64,000 nucleotides of DNA. It comes from Punica granatum (Eukaryota > Streptophyta > Magnoliopsida > Myrtales > Lythraceae). The stretch covers positions 8,928,001-8,992,000 of the forward strand of contig NC_045129.1 of the NCBI RefSeq assembly GCF_007655135.1. Reading direction: 5' to 3'. The position numbers and the translations under genes are program-made. Numbering within the stretch: position 1 is the stretch's first letter; each line of letters opens with the position of its first letter. Below, one piece after another: positions 26,386 through 38,915 of the stretch. The notes under the pieces are model-generated. The model did no database searches. It was not told the origin of the DNA and worked only from the letters and a program-made list of their open reading frames with translations.

Positions 26386-26636
26386 TTTTCTTTGGATTTA
26401 CTGCATCATATATCATAACGTTGACAGATATTCTTAGATTTATCCCAACGTCATTTTTTTGCATGAGGTATCCCAACGTCGCTATTTTTGTTTTACCAAC
26501 TATCTTCATCCTGAGAATAGATGTTGATATCAAATTAACAACCTTGGGTTACCTCAAGTAAAAAAATGATGTTGGAATAGATATAAGAATATCTGTCAAC
26601 GTTAAATTATGTGGTGCAATATATCATTTTTCTTTA
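26386..26636. repeat. Foldback inverted repeat, ~90 bp arms
   Basis: Left arm 26386-26472 and right arm 26546-26636 are inverted copies; both contain AGAATATCTGTCAACGTTA when read in one orientation. The loop is about 70 bp. A 102-codon minus-strand ORF (26225-26533) overlaps the left arm and loop. It has no recognised domain, and the neighbouring frame continues with protein-like composition, so a decayed coding fragment is possible. Confidence 0.6.
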
Positions 26637-28490
26637 AACGGAGATCTACTTATTAGAGACCGATCCCAATATCTACCTGTCCTGAGTAGCGGCAGCACCA
26701 GCAGCACCAACTAGGAGGAACCTCGTCTTTACTCTAGACGATATTCCCTATTCAAAATGGCCAGACAGGCTCCAAGAGTTCTTGGCCTATCTCACTACTA
26801 GAGCACTCACAGTTCGTGACAACCATGAGCTCATGACATATTTCGATCTTTGTCATTTATTTCTGCATATGTTGTTGATGCTTCGCTTTAACTAATGAAA
26901 CAATTGCTAATTGATCTTACTAGCATAACGGTTTATATTCAAGTAAATATCTAGTTATTATTATTTCCGGAGTAATTAAAAAGATACCGAAGATACATGT
27001 TCTAAATAGTTCTCCTAACTGGTTCAATGTGTTACAAACACCCCGTTCATCGAAATTCATCTCCATCAGCATATATTCGGTAGTGATGGAAATGAATCAT
27101 ACATCCTTGGCGTGTATTGCGTTTAAGAATCCCATTTGTTCCCATCGATTAATAAGTTCTGATCCGTTAACAGATTTGGGGTTTTGTACTATGAATTTAT
27201 ACCACTTGTTATGATTCCCATGAGGATGTTGTGCCACACGAGAAATGAACAAATAACTCAGGTACACACGACCGATAAAACTGGAGCGAGTACCTTAGGC
27301 TTGAAGATACCCCGATTTACTGAATAATGCTCCCATTTTCTTGCTTGAAACCTGGATTAAAGTCGCGACTACTTCATTTGGTTTCGGAGTCGCAATTTAA
27401 AATTTTAATTTTAACTTTAACTCAATACACTACACAATAAAACATACTTTTCCAAAGTCAAACTGGTGGGCCCCATATATTATTCAATATACAATCCCAT
27501 ACATTACCCAATACACTTCACAACAAAACCGATGGAGTCCACATGTCCTATATTTTTTTTTGTCTTTTTTCATAATCAAAATTAAAATTACAAATTCAAA
27601 ACTTTAACTCTGAAATCAAACGCATTGGACGAATCTTCATGCACTTAAAATATACACGAGTCCCAATCTCTTGTATGCGCGATGGTCACATCCACGACTA
27701 ATGTTAAGATTAAACCGTTCCATTTCGAGACACTTTAACGTTTACTTTTAGAACGTATTTCTCGTGATTACTCCATTGATCACGGCAATCGCAGTTCATG
27801 TGCAGTTCCCACGGTGAAAAACATGTGGACCCGCCCAATTTTAAATAATCTCCCATTAACCATAAAATAATATATCCGTTGATTAATAGAGACATCAAAG
27901 AAAAATGAATTTAATAAAAAAAGAAAATTCACTCATAACAATATATATATATATATATATTTATTTCAAGAAATTACGAGGCGTGGGCAGATTCCAAAAT
28001 GCAACTTCATGTAACCAAACTTCACTTGAAGCACCTCATAACCAGAGCTACTGGGGCGATGGTTAGTCTCAGCTACTCGAGCGATTATTAGTCGCTAATA
28101 GGTTGTTGAAATCTCGTAATATATATATATATATATATATATGAAAAAAATAATGTTCAATTAAAGAGAGTGACGTAGTGACACACTTTTCACTTGATAA
28201 TTAAGGGTTTTTTATTTTCATTCGCAACCTTGAACTCTTGAACGATTGACTATTTGTATCACATGTACATTAATATATACAAAGATTTTTTTTCACATTT
28301 TCATAATTTTTTTGAATTTTCACAATATATTTATATATTAAATATTTTCAAGGAGATCATATATTTTAATTTTTTTGTTATTATTGTAAAATTCATAAAT
28401 ACAATAATATCAACACATATATAATTAAAACCGCAAAAAGTCCGCACAAACTCGCAGTTAGATGACTAGCTTTTATTTCTTTGTATGATA
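26637..28490. other. Intergenic DNA with probable small MITE and AT tracts
   Basis: No gene. 27373-27630 has loosely inverted ends (TTTGGTTTCGGAGTC and, on the minus strand, GTTTGATTTCAGAGTT) and may be a MITE. (AT)n tracts lie at about 27942-27960 and 28120-28141. Confidence 0.4.
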
Positions 28491-28498
28491 CTCTGGGC

Positions 28499-29054
28499 CA
28501 TTGTTATCAGAACCGGACCGGACTAGCCGGTTCGACCGGTCGGATCGGGAACCGGCACCATGTCCGGTCCGGTTCACCTAAAAATCGAAATGGCAACTTT
28601 GAACCGTCGGACCCATTGAACCGGCCGATTTTAAGCAAAATTCTATTGAACCGGTCGGTTCTATGAGTTTTTATGAGTTTCCTATTTAATGTTAAAATTG
28701 GTTGGTTAGGTAAAGATTTGAACTCATGACCACTTGCTTCTCATTTTAGCATACTACCAACTAAGTCACCACCACTTTTTTGTTCTTTTAACTCTACTTT
28801 TAAGTACTTATTAAAATAAAATATTTATTTTGAAGTAAGAAATATTAAATATAGATACTTTCTTATACCATTGTTATATTTCTTTAAAATCATCATACTT
28901 TTATTTTAATTATCATAATTTTTTTAATAATATAAATATTTATTTTATTTTAAATAAACGTGCGGTCCGATCCATCGAACCCCCGGTTGGATCCATAAAC
29001 CCATGACCCCGTGCCCCTTCCGGTTCATCATCCGGTCCGGTTCTAATAACACTG
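28499..29054. mobile_element. Small non-autonomous hAT-type element upstream of HSL2
   Basis: About 556 bp, flanked by a perfect 8 bp duplication CTCTGGGC (28491-28498 and 29055-29062; a ninth base, C, also matches). Terminal inverted repeats of ~23 bp read CATTGTTATCAGAACCGG at the left and CAGTGTTATTAGAACCGG at the right on the minus strand. Sub-terminal GGACCGG/CCGGTCC repeats occur at both ends. There is no ORF of transposase type. An 8 bp duplication with CA...TG termini favours hAT; if the duplication is 9 bp, Mutator-like is the alternative. Confidence 0.78.
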
Positions 29055-29062
29055 CTCTGGGC

Positions 29063-29497
29063 CTCTTTTTGTTAAAAAATAAATAAATAAAACTATTTAA
29101 GAAAAAAAGGGGGAGGGAGGGAAATCTCCTTTGGTATGGCCCGGGGGAACCTTCCACTTCCCCCAGCAACCACTCGCTCTCCGCTTTTGTCGATTTGCAC
29201 AGTGTCACGTTCACTTCACTCTGCTTCGCTTCCCACCGCTCGCTTCTCTCATGCCCAGCAAAATCTTCACACATTTATCCAAAAGGCTCAGCAGTAAAAG
29301 CACCATTAATGCAATGCCCTCCCCTGATCTTTCCACGTGAATCAACCCACCACCAGTTCGCCCCCCCCCCCCCCCCCCCCCCCCCCTCGTATCTATCACC
29401 ATCATCGCCATGAACGAACCTCTTTAAGCTCTCACCGGTTGTCCTCTCTGCCACAAGAAGTTCCAGCGCCACACCCTTTGTCTTGTGAGGGGCGAAC
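29063..29497 (+). promoter_or_regulatory. Promoter / 5' leader of HSL2-like gene
   Basis: Only about 440 bp separate the hAT element from the start codon. A TATA-like CTATTTAAG lies at about 29093. The sequence then becomes GC-richer and CT-rich, as expected of a leader. A 26-base pure C run (29361-29386) interrupts it about 110 bp before the ATG. Confidence 0.45.
29361..29386 (+). repeat. Poly(C) homopolymer run in HSL2 5' region
   Basis: Twenty-six consecutive C residues. Runs this long are rare in plant DNA, are prone to length error in sequencing, and could form G-quadruplex or i-motif structures. Exact length should be treated as uncertain. Confidence 0.9.
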
Positions 29498-32400
29498 ATG
29501 GGGAATTGGAAGCTCGGGGGTTGTTCTGCTCTGGTGCTCTGTTTCTTGCTCTGCTTCTCTGCAGCGGCCGCCGTCAATGGAGACTACGAGGTCTTGCTGC
29601 GGGTCAAGGACTCGCAACTTGACGACCCAGATGGAATACTCAGCGACTGGGTCGCCAACTCCGAGCGGAGCGCCTGCAACTGGATCGGCATTTCCTGCGA
29701 CCCCAAAAACGGCACCGTCGTCTCCATCGACCTATCGGGGTTCAACCTCGCCGGCGGGTTCCCTTCCGACTTCTGTCGGATCCGTACCCTCCAGAACCTC
29801 TCCCTGGGGGACAATTTTTTCGGTGGGACCCTCACCTCACCGTCTTTCGCCCTCTGCTCCCGACTTTCCCTGCTCAACCTATCCAGCAACACCTTCGTTG
29901 GCAGCCTGCCGGACTTCTCGTCGGGGTTCACCGCCCTCGAGGTCCTCAACCTGTCTTTCAACAATTTCTCCGGCGAGATCCCGCCGAGCTTCGGCCGGCT
30001 GCCGTCGCTCAAGGTTCTGGCGCTGGTCGCCAACCTGCTTAACGGCTCCATCCCTTCCTTCCTTTGCAACCTGACTGAGTTGACCCGATTGGAACTCACT
30101 TGGAACCCGTTCCAGCAAGCTTCGCTGCCTGAAGATATCGGGAACCTCACGAAGCTCGAGAACCTGTGGATCATGGAATCGTACCTGATCGGAGAAATCC
30201 CTGTCTCTATAGGAAATCTCACCTCTCTTACCAACATGGATTTATCCAATAATGCATTGACGGGCAGAATTCCAGATACGATCGCGAACATGAGAAGCTT
30301 ACAGCATATTGAACTCTTTAACAATCTTTTATCCGGTGAGTTACCGGTGGGAATATCAAAGCTGAGTGCTCTTGTCGAATTGGATGTCTCTCAGAACAAT
30401 CTCACCGGAAACCTGCCGGAGAAGATTGCTGCAATGCCGCTTACTTCACTTAATCTCAACGACAACTTCTTTAGCGGCGAAGTTCCTGTGGTGTTAGCTG
30501 CAAACCGGAACTTGCGCCAGCTGAAGCTCTTCAATAACAGCTTTACGGGGAGCTTACCGAGTGAGCTGGGGAAGAACTCGGAGTTGGAAGATTTTGATGT
30601 TTCGACCAATGGCTTCACTGGCCAGCTGCCTCAGTACCTCTGCCACCGAAACAAGCTCCAGCGTATCGTGGTGTTCACTAACCTATTCAATGGAACCATA
30701 CCGGGTTCATATGGCGATTGTGATACGTTGAATTACATTCGGATCGAAAACAACCAGTTCTCAGGCGAAGTTCCAAGCGGTTTCTGGTCTCTCAGCGGAC
30801 TGAGCCACCTTCATTTGCAGAATAACCAATTTGAAGGCACGGTTCCTCCTTCGATCTCCTCTGCTGAGAGCATGACCTCGCTCTTGATCGCCGGCAACAG
30901 ATTCTCAGGCAACATTCCTTCTGAGATCTGCCAACTTCACGAGCTAACTGTCATCAACTTGAGCAAGAATAAATTCACCGGCGATGTGCCAAGCTGCATT
31001 ACGGGCTTGAAGAAGCTGCAGAAGCTTGAAATGCAAGAGAATCAGCTCACTGGGGAGATCCCTGCTTCCGTCAAATCATGGACCGACTTGACCGAACTGA
31101 ATCTATCGAACAACCATCTTTATGGAACAATTCCACCAGAGCTCGGTGATCTGCCTGTGTTGACATACCTGGACCTTTCCAGGAACTTGCTCTCCGGCGA
31201 GATTCCGATGGAGTTGACCAAGCTGACACTTAACCAGTTCAACGTATCGGACAACAGACTGGACGGTGAGGTCCCATCGGGATTCAATCATGGGTTGCTC
31301 ATCTCAAGCTTGATGGGAAACCCAGGTTTATGCAGCCCGAATTTGAAACCGCTGCCGAGATGCTCCAAACCCGGGAAGGCTAAGCTGTACATTGTGGTGG
31401 CTCTTGCAATCTGCGCTTTGGTGCTCTTGGTTTCGCTCATTTGGTTCCTCAGGACTAAACTGCACGTATGCAGAGGAAAGCGCAAGAAACTGTGGAAGAT
31501 AACCACGTTCCAGCGAGTCGGGCTCAGCCACAGTGATCTGTTTGATCACCTGACGGAGGCCAATTTGATCGGTTCAGGCGGTTCAGGGAGGGTCTACCGG
31601 GTTAGGCTGAAGTCAGGTCAGATGGTGGCTGCAAAGAAGCTTTGGGGCAGGACCCATAGCCCAGAGGCAGAGTCCGTGTTCAGGTCCGAGGTCGAGACGC
31701 TGAGCCGGGTCAGGCATGGCAACATTGTCAAGCTGATGTTCAGCTGCATCGGTGAGGAATGCCGGGTCCTAGTGTACGAATACATGGAGAACGGGAGCCT
31801 GGGGGACCTCCTGCACGGGGAGAAGGGTGGTGAGCTCCTCGACTGGCCCCAAAGATTCGCCATCGCGCTCGGGGCAGCCCAGGGGCTGGCCTACCTGCAC
31901 CATGACTGTGTGCCGCCCATTGTGCACCGGGACGTGAAGAGCAATAACATATTGCTCGATGTGGAGCTCCGACCGCATGTAGCGGACTTCGGACTAGCCA
32001 AGACACTGCAGCAGGTGGCGGCGGATGCGGCCACCGAAGGCCAAGATGTGATGTCCAAGGTGGCCGGGTCATATGGCTACATCGCTCCGGGTAAGTTCCG
32101 AAACGGAAATTTCTTTACAGTTTACGCGAATCTTGTATTCACTTATTAATCGTAAAAATTAAGATAAATATCTTCAATAAATGGCTAGGAATTACACTTG
32201 GCAAATAATGAATGTGGGTTCGTAACTATAATTCGGATCATTCATTAAACCTTCCACCATACTCACTAAATAATAAAACTATCATCGATAAGTGAAACTG
32301 TAATTGATTATATTCACCGCGTTACGGGTCCCTTGTGACCACTCGAATAACATTATCCTGGCTTGGGAGATTTTGGTAGCCTGTCCTTCTCTATCAATTT

Positions 32401-34152
32401 CCTGTCTGTTTACTGCTGAGTTTTGTTTTGTCTATTTTGTTCGGTCGTTTTGATTCTTCCTAAGATATATTTCATAAGGTGACAATGCACGGAGACTTCC
32501 CAGAAGTCTCTGCCCTATCTAGAGAGGTTGAGTCAGTGTCTGTCCTGTCGTGGGCCCTGAAGAGGATAATCTTGCGCCAAGATTTCACTTACTTACCAAA
32601 CCAATCATATATTGAAGATAAAACTCGTGCATATTTACTTACTTACCAAACTAATTATACTGAAAAAGATATGCGAAAATTTATAGCTAACTTTGTAGAA
32701 AAAATTAAATTTAAGAAATGCGAGTTTTATTGAATTTTTGTGCTGTGATTGACATTAATTACCTTTCCAATGTATTTATAATTATTTGTATTTTTTATTT
32801 CTTTTTATAGATATCATGTCGATAAAGTTTTTTCAATTATAAAGGAGGCCTAAGATCTAGTACAATAAAAGAGAAATCATAAATAATTAATAAATGGGTA
32901 CAGATAGTTTCACTAAATATCGAACTTATGACTTTTAGATTAACCGACAAGAGTATACGCTATACTACACTGCATCCTTTTGAATCCGACAAGGTCTTTG
33001 TTTGTCACTATTGAAAATGTTATCTTTATTTCCAAAGCTTACATAGTGCTGTGTGAACCAAATTTTTTTATTAGTGCCTCTCTTACCTGGCTGGTATGAT
33101 GATGGGACCATTTGCTTTTCAATTTACAAAGACTTTGAGCAGCCGATGTTGACTCAATAATGGACACTAAAATAGAACAAATTGCACTGTGCTTCTCCTA
33201 GTAGTGATCAGTACTGAGGTCATCCCTTGGGTCATCAATAATATAGTCATGGAAATTTCTATGAAACAACCTGCTGATAGTACAGTGCAATTTGTTATGT
33301 TGTTTCTATGAAACAAGTCCATATAGAGTTTAGTCTAAAAGGTTGAGAGCAGATTATAGCAACTGAAAAGATTTATGCAATTGTATCTATACTTATTCGA
33401 TGTGCTTTAGTCACATGCTTTTTTCTTTGCAATGATTTAGGACGATATGTTGTATTTTCCTGTCCTTGTAATCTTTTTCTTGAATATTTTCCTTGTACTT
33501 GTTTTTTTATATCAGTAGACAATCATTGATTGCTGACAAAAAAAAAAACTTGCTGATAGTATGGACTTTGGCCTGTATTATGATACTTTTTAGTGTAAAT
33601 GATCATGTTTGATTGTCGGCGTCGTGGGATCTTTCAGACAGCTGAATATCACTTAGATCTTGTACTTGTAACAGTTGGAAGTGCTTGATTGTGAATGAAT
33701 ACTATTGAATGTTGCCTTTAAAGTACTACACTCAAATCGTTTCACTAAAAGCGAAGAATTTGTTTTTTTTATTTGCAGAGTATGCGTACACATTGAAGGT
33801 AAACGAGAAGAGCGATGTGTACAGCTTCGGCGTGGTGCTGCTGGAGCTGATAACAGGCAAGTGGCCTAACGACCCTTCGTTCGGTGAGAACAAGGACATT
33901 GTGAAGTGGGTTACGGAGACTGCCCTTTCTTCCCCCCAAGGTGGAGACGACGAGGCTGCAGGGAATAATTACTTCTGGGACATGGACCAGCTTTTGGACC
34001 CGAGAATGGACCCCTCAGCAGATGACCTCGAAGAGATTGAGAAGGTCCTCGATGTAGCTCTATCTTGCACCTCGGCATCTCCCACCAATAGGCCATCCAT
34101 GAGACGGGTGGTCGAGTTGCTCAAGGTGCGGAAACCCACCAGCTCGAAATGA
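29498..34152 (+). CDS. HSL2: LRR receptor-like kinase, HSL2-like (IDA-type peptide receptor)
   Basis: Two exons, 29498-32090 and 33779-34152. The donor G|GTAAGT and acceptor TTTGCAG|AG join within the glutamate codon of the APE motif, giving 988 residues, close to Arabidopsis HSL2. Order: signal peptide (1 to about 28); N-terminal LRR cap with the Cys pair in CNWIGISC; about 20 LRRs; a second Cys pair (NPGLC...RC); transmembrane helix about 631-650; kinase from about 688. Kinase motifs: glycine loop GSGGSG (692-697), Lys713, HRD (810-812), DFG (830-832), then [20 protein letters not shown] after the splice. All catalytic residues are present (RD kinase). HAESA/HSL2 receptors bind IDA/IDL peptides with SERK co-receptors and control abscission and cell separation; this role is inferred from family membership. 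The ATG opens the signal peptide. Confidence 0.95.
32833..32987 (-). mobile_element. SINE in the HSL2 intron, minus strand
   Basis: Same family as 1402-1552. The minus strand has A-box TAGTATAGCGT (10 of 11), B-box-like GTTCGATAT (8 of 9), then body and tail CCTTTATAATTG with an A run. An imperfect 12 bp duplication (32821-32832 and 32988-32999, three mismatches) flanks it. It lies inside the 1,688 bp intron (32091-33778), antisense to the gene. The rest of the intron shows no gene; 33420-33552 ends in a poly(A) run. Confidence 0.7.
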
Positions 34153-34563
34153 AATGTCGATATGCGCAGAAGTTTGGGATGTAATGGATTAGCCGAAATA
34201 GTTAGTATGACATTTTGGGCGACCCGCCTTGGTGTATATTGTTGTGGCTTTTGGCTTGGTGATGGTTCAGCTTGATTATGATAGTTAGTCGGCTAGGTTT
34301 TGTCCATGTGATCAGCCCAGAAAGAAAATCTATGAAGAAGTGATGTTTTTCGGGCATTTAGATTTTTATGTAGCGAAAGTTAAGGTGCTGTTTGGTTGGA
34401 GGAACCTTTCAAATTCTCTGTTCTTCAAAAAGTATTGAAAGCCCTGAAAGTAAACGTGTCTTTATGATTATGTCTTTTCCGTGTGCAATTCAACGAAATC
34501 ATTTTCACTACATGGCCTTGTTAGCATGAAGATATAGAAAGTGAATTCTATGGATTTGCATGA
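34153..34563. other. HSL2 3' UTR and spacer to tandem array
   Basis: Sequence downstream of the TGA. No clear AATAAA signal could be chosen. Homology with the repeat units starts at about 34564. Confidence 0.4.
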
Positions 34564-37071
34564 CAGACTTGCATATATATGATGATTCGACCGACTTCAT
34601 AAACAAGAGCATCGTTCTATGAGTGAGCCGCTTGTGGTTTAACCTGATAATCAAGAGGTTCAATATGTGATACTCATGATGGGACTACCCGTGTCCATTT
34701 ATTATCTATTATGAATTATATTTCGTTATACTATACTTGTATGCATCCTTTATAATTGGAAAAAGAAAAACTTAAAATTATAAACAACACTTTTAAAGTA
34801 CAGATATAGGTCATATATGGCATGAAGGAATAGAAATAATCTATAAATTGTATTGCCACGTAAAATTCCACATATTTTATATGCGTATATACTGCATTTC
34901 CTTCACTTTCTATCTCTTCGTGCCAAACAAGGCCATAGTGGATATGATTTGCGGTATCCATCGTGTCTCCTGAGCACATCAAATTAGTGAAGTGATAAGT
35001 CAGACGAAATCGATATACAACTCCATTCACTTAATATTAGGTATGCAAAGCATGGAACAAGCATATATATGAATATTTTATGGTCATCAGTCATCTACTT
35101 GCTATTCGATTGGAATAGTGCTCATACAAATGTGACTTTCTTTTCATTAATAAAGTATATAACCAAAAACTTTTGTAGACTGAAATCACATTTCTATTAT
35201 AATATATAAAAATAAAAAGTATGTCACCTTTTATAAACCCTCAACTTGTGGTTACTTGCCTTCTGGTTTGTTCAGAAATTTAAATTTTTAATAAAAAGAT
35301 TCATGTATCCATCTATTGCAGAAATAGATTCATGCATCTGTTAATTTAAATTAAATGAATTTTGCAAGTTCTTGTATATTCGGTTCAACGAATTTTAGAT
35401 GTTCATTTACATTATTCGTATTTAGGGATATAACTAGATATTCTTTTTTGAAAAGTTAAAAATTCTCTAAATAATTTAAAAGTTTTTCTCGAAATATGAA
35501 ATGCATTTTTAACTTCAGTGTACTATATGTCCTATAAATAGAGTACGGGAAACTTCATTTTCTAGACTATTTTCTTTCTACTGTTATTTCTCTTTACACT
35601 TTACCTCAAGATGTTTCTCTCACTATCGACATACTGCATTTTAAATTTAAGTTTAAGTTATAACTATTTCTCTTAAATTTTTTAATTCACATCGGGTGTA
35701 TAATATACATTTTCTATAACATAAGTTCTTTCTGTAATGTTTTATAATTAACAACAATAATCTCATACGAATCAAATTACTTATTCTTATGATTGCAATT
35801 TGATTTTTCTTAATTATATTAGATAATTTTTTTCTTTCATAATAAAAAATAATTAGGCATATTATTTTCCATACCATTTTTTGTATGATTAGATTATTGC
35901 AATTAAAATTTTCATTCCTATACTATTTAACTTATTATCTATTTTAAACAAATTTCAAAATTATTTAAAAAACACTATGTAATATGCGAGAGCTCTATTT
36001 TTTTAATTCTCATTTAATGTTTAATATATTGTTATTATTTTTATATTTAAAAAATTATAACATTTAAAATTTTATTAAAAATGTAAATAAACATTATAAA
36101 TTTTAAAGTAAAACGTTAAATCAATTCACAAATGTATTAAAAGTTTTCTAAAAAGTAATTAAAAATTAAATAAATTAAATAATTTCTAAAACCCACGCGG
36201 CACGCAGGCGTAATCCTAGTTTTTCTATAACAAAGCTGTTGGTAGTATACACATTGTGCGGGCATTAATATGTAAATGTAACTAATTTCTCAAAACAACT
36301 TAAAATACAAAATTACCTAAAGACTGATTAGATAACTTAACATAAGGTTTATTACTAAAATTGTTTTGAAATTAAATAATATGCATGATTATATGATATA
36401 TACTTTCACTAAAGCTTCATGAAATATTTCAAGACAATGATTGTTGTTAATTTTAGCAGTCATAAACGTGATTGATTTCCTATTTTTGCTTATTCCCTAC
36501 TTTAAGCATTAGTTTTGATTTTAACAGTTTTAGAGTATGGTTTCCCATGTCCCGAACAATTTAATTTTTTTTTGCTGTAATCAATACTTTTAGTTTTTAG
36601 AAATTATATTTCTTCATTTGTATATCAGTAATAACATTTCCAAATCAAGCCCAAGTCTTAAGCTTTTATACAGTATATATAACTCACAAGTCCATATTAA
36701 GCAACACGATTCGCACTCCAACTGGAATTTTGAAATGCCCTTAATAACCAACGAATGCCAAGTGCTTTTCCTTGTGTGGATCCTATTTCAATGGGAACTT
36801 GATGAGTCGATCCGCCTTCACATCTTGCTTTCATATGTATAAAATTATCGGAAAATCCTAATGTAATAAGAAATGTAAAGTACGTAAAAAAAGGCGCAAA
36901 AATGATGCGAGAGTTTTTCAGTGAGTAGGATTGGTTATCCGAATATGTTTGTAGACGTATAGCTCCATAAATTCTATGGAAGATTCTAATAATAAATAAA
37001 ATGAATCAAGACATGCATGGTAAGTGAATTATATACCTAAATACAGTCTTAATGATCGGTAGGTTTTGGCA

Positions 37072-37083
37072 CTATATAAGAGG
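37072..37083 (+). promoter_or_regulatory. TATA-like element upstream of the hairpin, unit 1
   Basis: CTATATAAGAGG is followed by TCATTAACCAAGTCTCTC, which resembles a pol II core promoter and pyrimidine-rich start. It lies about 215 bp before the left inverted arm. Unit 2 keeps it (41381-41392); unit 3 has CTGTACAAGAGG (46699-46710). Confidence 0.4.
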
Positions 37084-37296
37084 ATCATTAACCAAGTCTC
37101 TCTTCATTCACCTCTTATCACAAAATATGTGTTTTATATAATTTATGAATATATATTATACACTCATGTAAAATTACATTATATAACTATTGTTTTGGCT
37201 GAATCTGGAAGATTCTCATCTATGAGCACATTCGAGATAATACGTTAATTTATTTGATACATGTGATATATTTTGTAGATTTTATAAAAAAAAATG

Positions 37297-38500
37297 GAAC
37301 ATTGGTTGCAGGGTTGACATAAAATTTAGAAGACCGAAAAAGAAGGGCCCGACAGCAGCAGAGGTGGTCGCTGAAGAGGAGGTACGTAGCAGCCCGTTCA
37401 TGTTCAGGTGCTTGTGGAGCTCATCCGTCAGCTTGTTCATCGCGGCCATGCTCGTGATCAGCTCCTTGGGGACTTTGCTCATTGATCGGAGTGTTCCACG
37501 GGGTTTGCTCTCTCTCTCCATCCATTTTTAAGGAGCTTTTCTAATTCCCCACACCTTTGTTTATCTTCCCTCGGCCTCTCAATGTACCTCCCTCTGGGCC
37601 TCTCAGAGTCGAGCCTTTTGATTCAAGAAAAGCTGCCTCGTGCTGCCAAAATTGCAATTCTTGCCTCAAGCCATGAAATCTGAGATAATCCCTCCAAAGG
37701 TCAGGCACATAGTGTACTGCACTCGATGAAGCAATACATGGTACAGATGTCATATTCCTTCCTTGACCGCGCAACTTGCCTCGGTGGACTCCTTGGCTTA
37801 GTCGACCTCAATGAAACCTTCCTAGGTGTCCGGGTAGCAAAAGAGCTTTCACTAGTGAGAAGGGACGTTATTTTTATCAAATGTTTTGTAGCAGTGATTT
37901 CATAAGAGAATTTAGCCTTTCAGAGTAACAAAAAAGGGCCTATATTCTCTGTTACGTAATTGAAACAAAATTTAAAAATAATATTCTTTTCCATTAGTAA
38001 AAATAATATTCTTTTCCAAGAGGTTGCCCATTCAAGGAAGGAATGTGACACCTCTTCCATGTATTGCTTCATCGAGAGCATGATCGTACCCGGGCTCCAG
38101 AGAATTAGATCCCACGTTCTGTGCTAACTAGTGATGGGGTTGTCTCATACATTTCAAAGCCAGCTGAGGCAGGAATCGTATTTCTGAGAGCAAGAGGCTG
38201 GTGCGTACATCGAGGTATTAAAGAGGCTGAAGGGAGAAACACGAAGAGGTAGGGAGTTATGGAAGCTCCTGGTGATGGACGGGGACACGGAGCAGACATG
38301 GTGAAACACTCTGATGAATGAGCAGAGTCCCCAAGGAGCTGATCGTGAACAAAGTAGCGATGGAGTAGCTGATGAATGAGCTCGACCAGCACCTTGTCGA
38401 ACAGGCTGCTGCCTCTTCTTCCATGATGATCTCTGCTGCTGCTGGGACTTCCCGTGCAGGCTTCTATGACAATCCTGCGACCAACGTTCATCTCAGTCGG
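37297..38500. repeat. Long inverted repeat (hairpin) in unit 1
   Basis: Left arm 37297-37848 and right arm about 38019-38500 are inverted, diverged copies. When read outward-in, both carry an AGTCCCCAAGGAGCTG block, an AAGGAAGGAAT block and a CATGTATTGCTTCATCGAG block. The same reading frame is partly open in both arms (a SMSKVPKEL-type peptide on the left arm's minus strand and a related one on the right arm's plus strand), so the source was probably once coding. I do not recognise the protein. Confidence 0.8.
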
Positions 38501-38915
38501 GAAGGCGATGGTTCTACTTCTGAACATTTGGATCCATCTTCGCTGCAGAATTAGGATACCATGTGTTGGACTTACTTTGATTTAGTGACCTTTCTTTTTC
38601 CTCACGACCATGTGTTGGATACCATGTATTTGCAGTTTCACGACCCCAAATGCTTCATTCAGATATATATTTCTCACACTCATCTAAGGCCAAGCCCTAA
38701 AAATTATTTGGGCCGAAATTAGACCCAACTACTGGTAAAAACTCGAGGTTGAATATTCAGCTTTCTTAAACTTTGATTATGCTACATACAAGTATGAATT
38801 GTTTTAATTTCGGTTGTAATTTTCTCCGGCTCGCAACTCAAATGAATAGAAGATGTCCAACTGAAATTAACATTTTGCTAAATAAAGCAGACCCGAAAAG
38901 GTAAATAATATATGT

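Larger units (their letters stand above)
34564..38915 (+). repeat. Tandem unit 1 (~4.35 kb)
   Basis: First of a direct array of long units; the second and third begin with the same CAGACTTGCATATATATG at 38916 and 43272. The order within a unit is: SINE-like block (34606-34770), AT-rich body (34770-37060), TATA-like CTATATAAGAGG (37072-37083), left inverted arm (37297-37848), spacer, right arm (about 38019-38500), tail. In this unit the start of the right arm is altered by a duplicated ATTCTTTTCCA segment. No transposase, reverse transcriptase or other known domain was found. Confidence 0.88.

Noticed and set aside
29337..30074. 245-codon plus-strand ORF overlapping HSL2 and a 246-codon ORF on the opposite strand (29584-30324)
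   Set aside because: Both are shadow frames of the GC-rich HSL2 exon; proline-rich runs come from the poly(C) tract and no domain is present.
37297..38570. Two genuine divergently arranged host genes in each tandem unit
   Set aside because: The arms are inverted copies of one another with broken frames. Open stretches are 60-130 codons, with no consistent start, splice structure or domain.
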